From: JAOUEA01 sp038249195
GTDB lineage: Bacteria; Actinomycetota; UBA4738; HRBIN12
NCBI GenBank assembly: GCA_038249195.1
Contig: JBBRWM010000003.1
Coordinates: forward strand, 248,001 to 312,000
Direction of reading: 5' to 3'
DNA length: 64,000 nt
Within the stretch, counting starts at the first letter, position 1. Each line of letters starts with the position of its first letter. Positions 63,839-64,000 of the stretch are shown one piece after another. The position numbers and the translations under genes are program-made. Under the pieces are notes generated by a model, which saw only the letters and a list, made by a program, of their open reading frames with translations, ran no database searches and had not been told where the DNA came from.

Positions 63839-64000
63839 CTACGGCGTCAGGACGGTGCGCTCGAGGAACGCCAGCACCGTCCCCACCTGCCGCACGTCCT
63901 CGTCGATGTCGAAGGAGGAATGGCCCGTCGCGAACCGATAGAGCTCGTGGGGATGATCGCGTTCGGCGAGCTTGTCCACGTATGCCATGGCCTGCGGCAA
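63839..64000 (-). CDS. C-terminal part of an S9-type (prolyl oligopeptidase) alpha/beta hydrolase, cut by window edge
   Basis: 54 codons including the stop. MAYVDKLAERDHPHELYRF, GHSSFDIDEDVRQV and LAFLERTV match the last helix-strand-helix of S9/DPP-IV-type hydrolase domains, with the catalytic histidine in GHSSF. The rest of the gene is outside the window, so the class of peptidase or esterase cannot be told. Confidence 0.75.
   Translation of the reverse strand: MPQAMAYVDKLAERDHPHELYRFATGHSSFDIDEDVRQVGTVLAFLERTVLTP

Overview
The window is about 70% G+C and reads as chromosomal DNA of a member of the Actinomycetota. Four things support this. There is an fhaA-fhaB-pstP-rodA-pbpA-pknB operon (33.2-40.0 kb). 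There is a crgA gene (63.2 kb). Haem synthesis follows the coproporphyrin-dependent (Gram-positive) route. Many genes carry a TAnnnT -10 box only 6-9 nt before the start codon with no Shine-Dalgarno, the hallmark of leaderless mRNAs in this phylum. I cannot place it below phylum level; it does not look like a textbook Streptomyces or Mycobacterium (pknA is absent from the pknB operon, and the ThyX-like protein is an unusual tandem form).

Region by region. 0-4 kb: an FAD oxidoreductase running off the left edge with two TetR-like operators, msrA, two CDGSH iron-sulfur proteins and an SDR. 4-8.4 kb: a UvrD-like helicase, a HAD hydrolase, a haemolysin III/TrhA membrane protein and a polyphosphate kinase 2. 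8.4-14.6 kb: a minus-strand haem operon hemE-hemH-hemY-hemQ with 4-nt overlaps, preceded by a lipoprotein alpha/beta hydrolase. 14.6-17.7 kb: a small accessory-looking patch with a decayed adenylate cyclase, two small membrane proteins, a tRNA-Ser and a 3'-half copy of a tRNA-Ser. 17.4-22.2 kb: a micro-ORF, zinc-ribbon and five-PAS gene set, then serS, a bactofilin and a DUF4446 protein on the other strand. 22.3-28.9 kb: an ABC-2 transporter, a membrane protein with HEVGH, a Ser/Thr kinase, an MFS pump with its TetR regulator, and a truncated SRPBCC gene.

28.9-31.7 kb is a compact nitrite-reduction module: a secreted cupredoxin-like protein, an Rrf2 (NsrR-like) regulator and a divergent copper nitrite reductase fused to a C-terminal cupredoxin, with palindromes in the shared promoter region. 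31.7-33.1 kb holds an alpha/beta hydrolase, tRNA-Leu(CAG) and a small membrane protein. 33.2-41.6 kb is the cell-wall/division signalling operon: FHA adaptors, phosphatase, SEDS polymerase, transpeptidase and PASTA kinase, translationally coupled to a double ThyX-like protein. 41.7 kb is HU with structured 5' and 3' flanks. 42.1-48.5 kb is a histidine operon (hisD-C-B-H-A-F-I-G, no hisE), headed by a 56-residue membrane protein.

48.6-49.8 kb encodes a secreted seven-repeat delta-60 protein. 49.9-51.4 kb is isocitrate lyase, with a clear promoter followed by the same TTGAA-N6-TTCAA operator seen at the left edge. 51.4-54.9 kb carries a DJ-1/PfpI protein, proline dehydrogenase, a DapA-family aldolase and a flippase-like membrane protein. 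55-63.2 kb: a GNAT acetyltransferase, a long-chain acyl-CoA ligase, a heterodimeric ABC exporter with one degenerate ATP site, and a penicillin-acylase-type Ntn hydrolase. The right end has crgA, a hairpin with a perfect DnaA box in its loop, a zinc-ribbon membrane protein and the C-terminus of an S9-type peptidase.

No CRISPR array, insertion sequence or prophage was seen. The most promising leads are the shared operator linking the FAD oxidoreductase to the glyoxylate shunt, the micro-ORF/zinc-ribbon/PAS5 set, the tandem ThyX protein, the nitrite-reduction module with its leaderless, palindrome-covered regulator promoter, and the DnaA-box hairpin.
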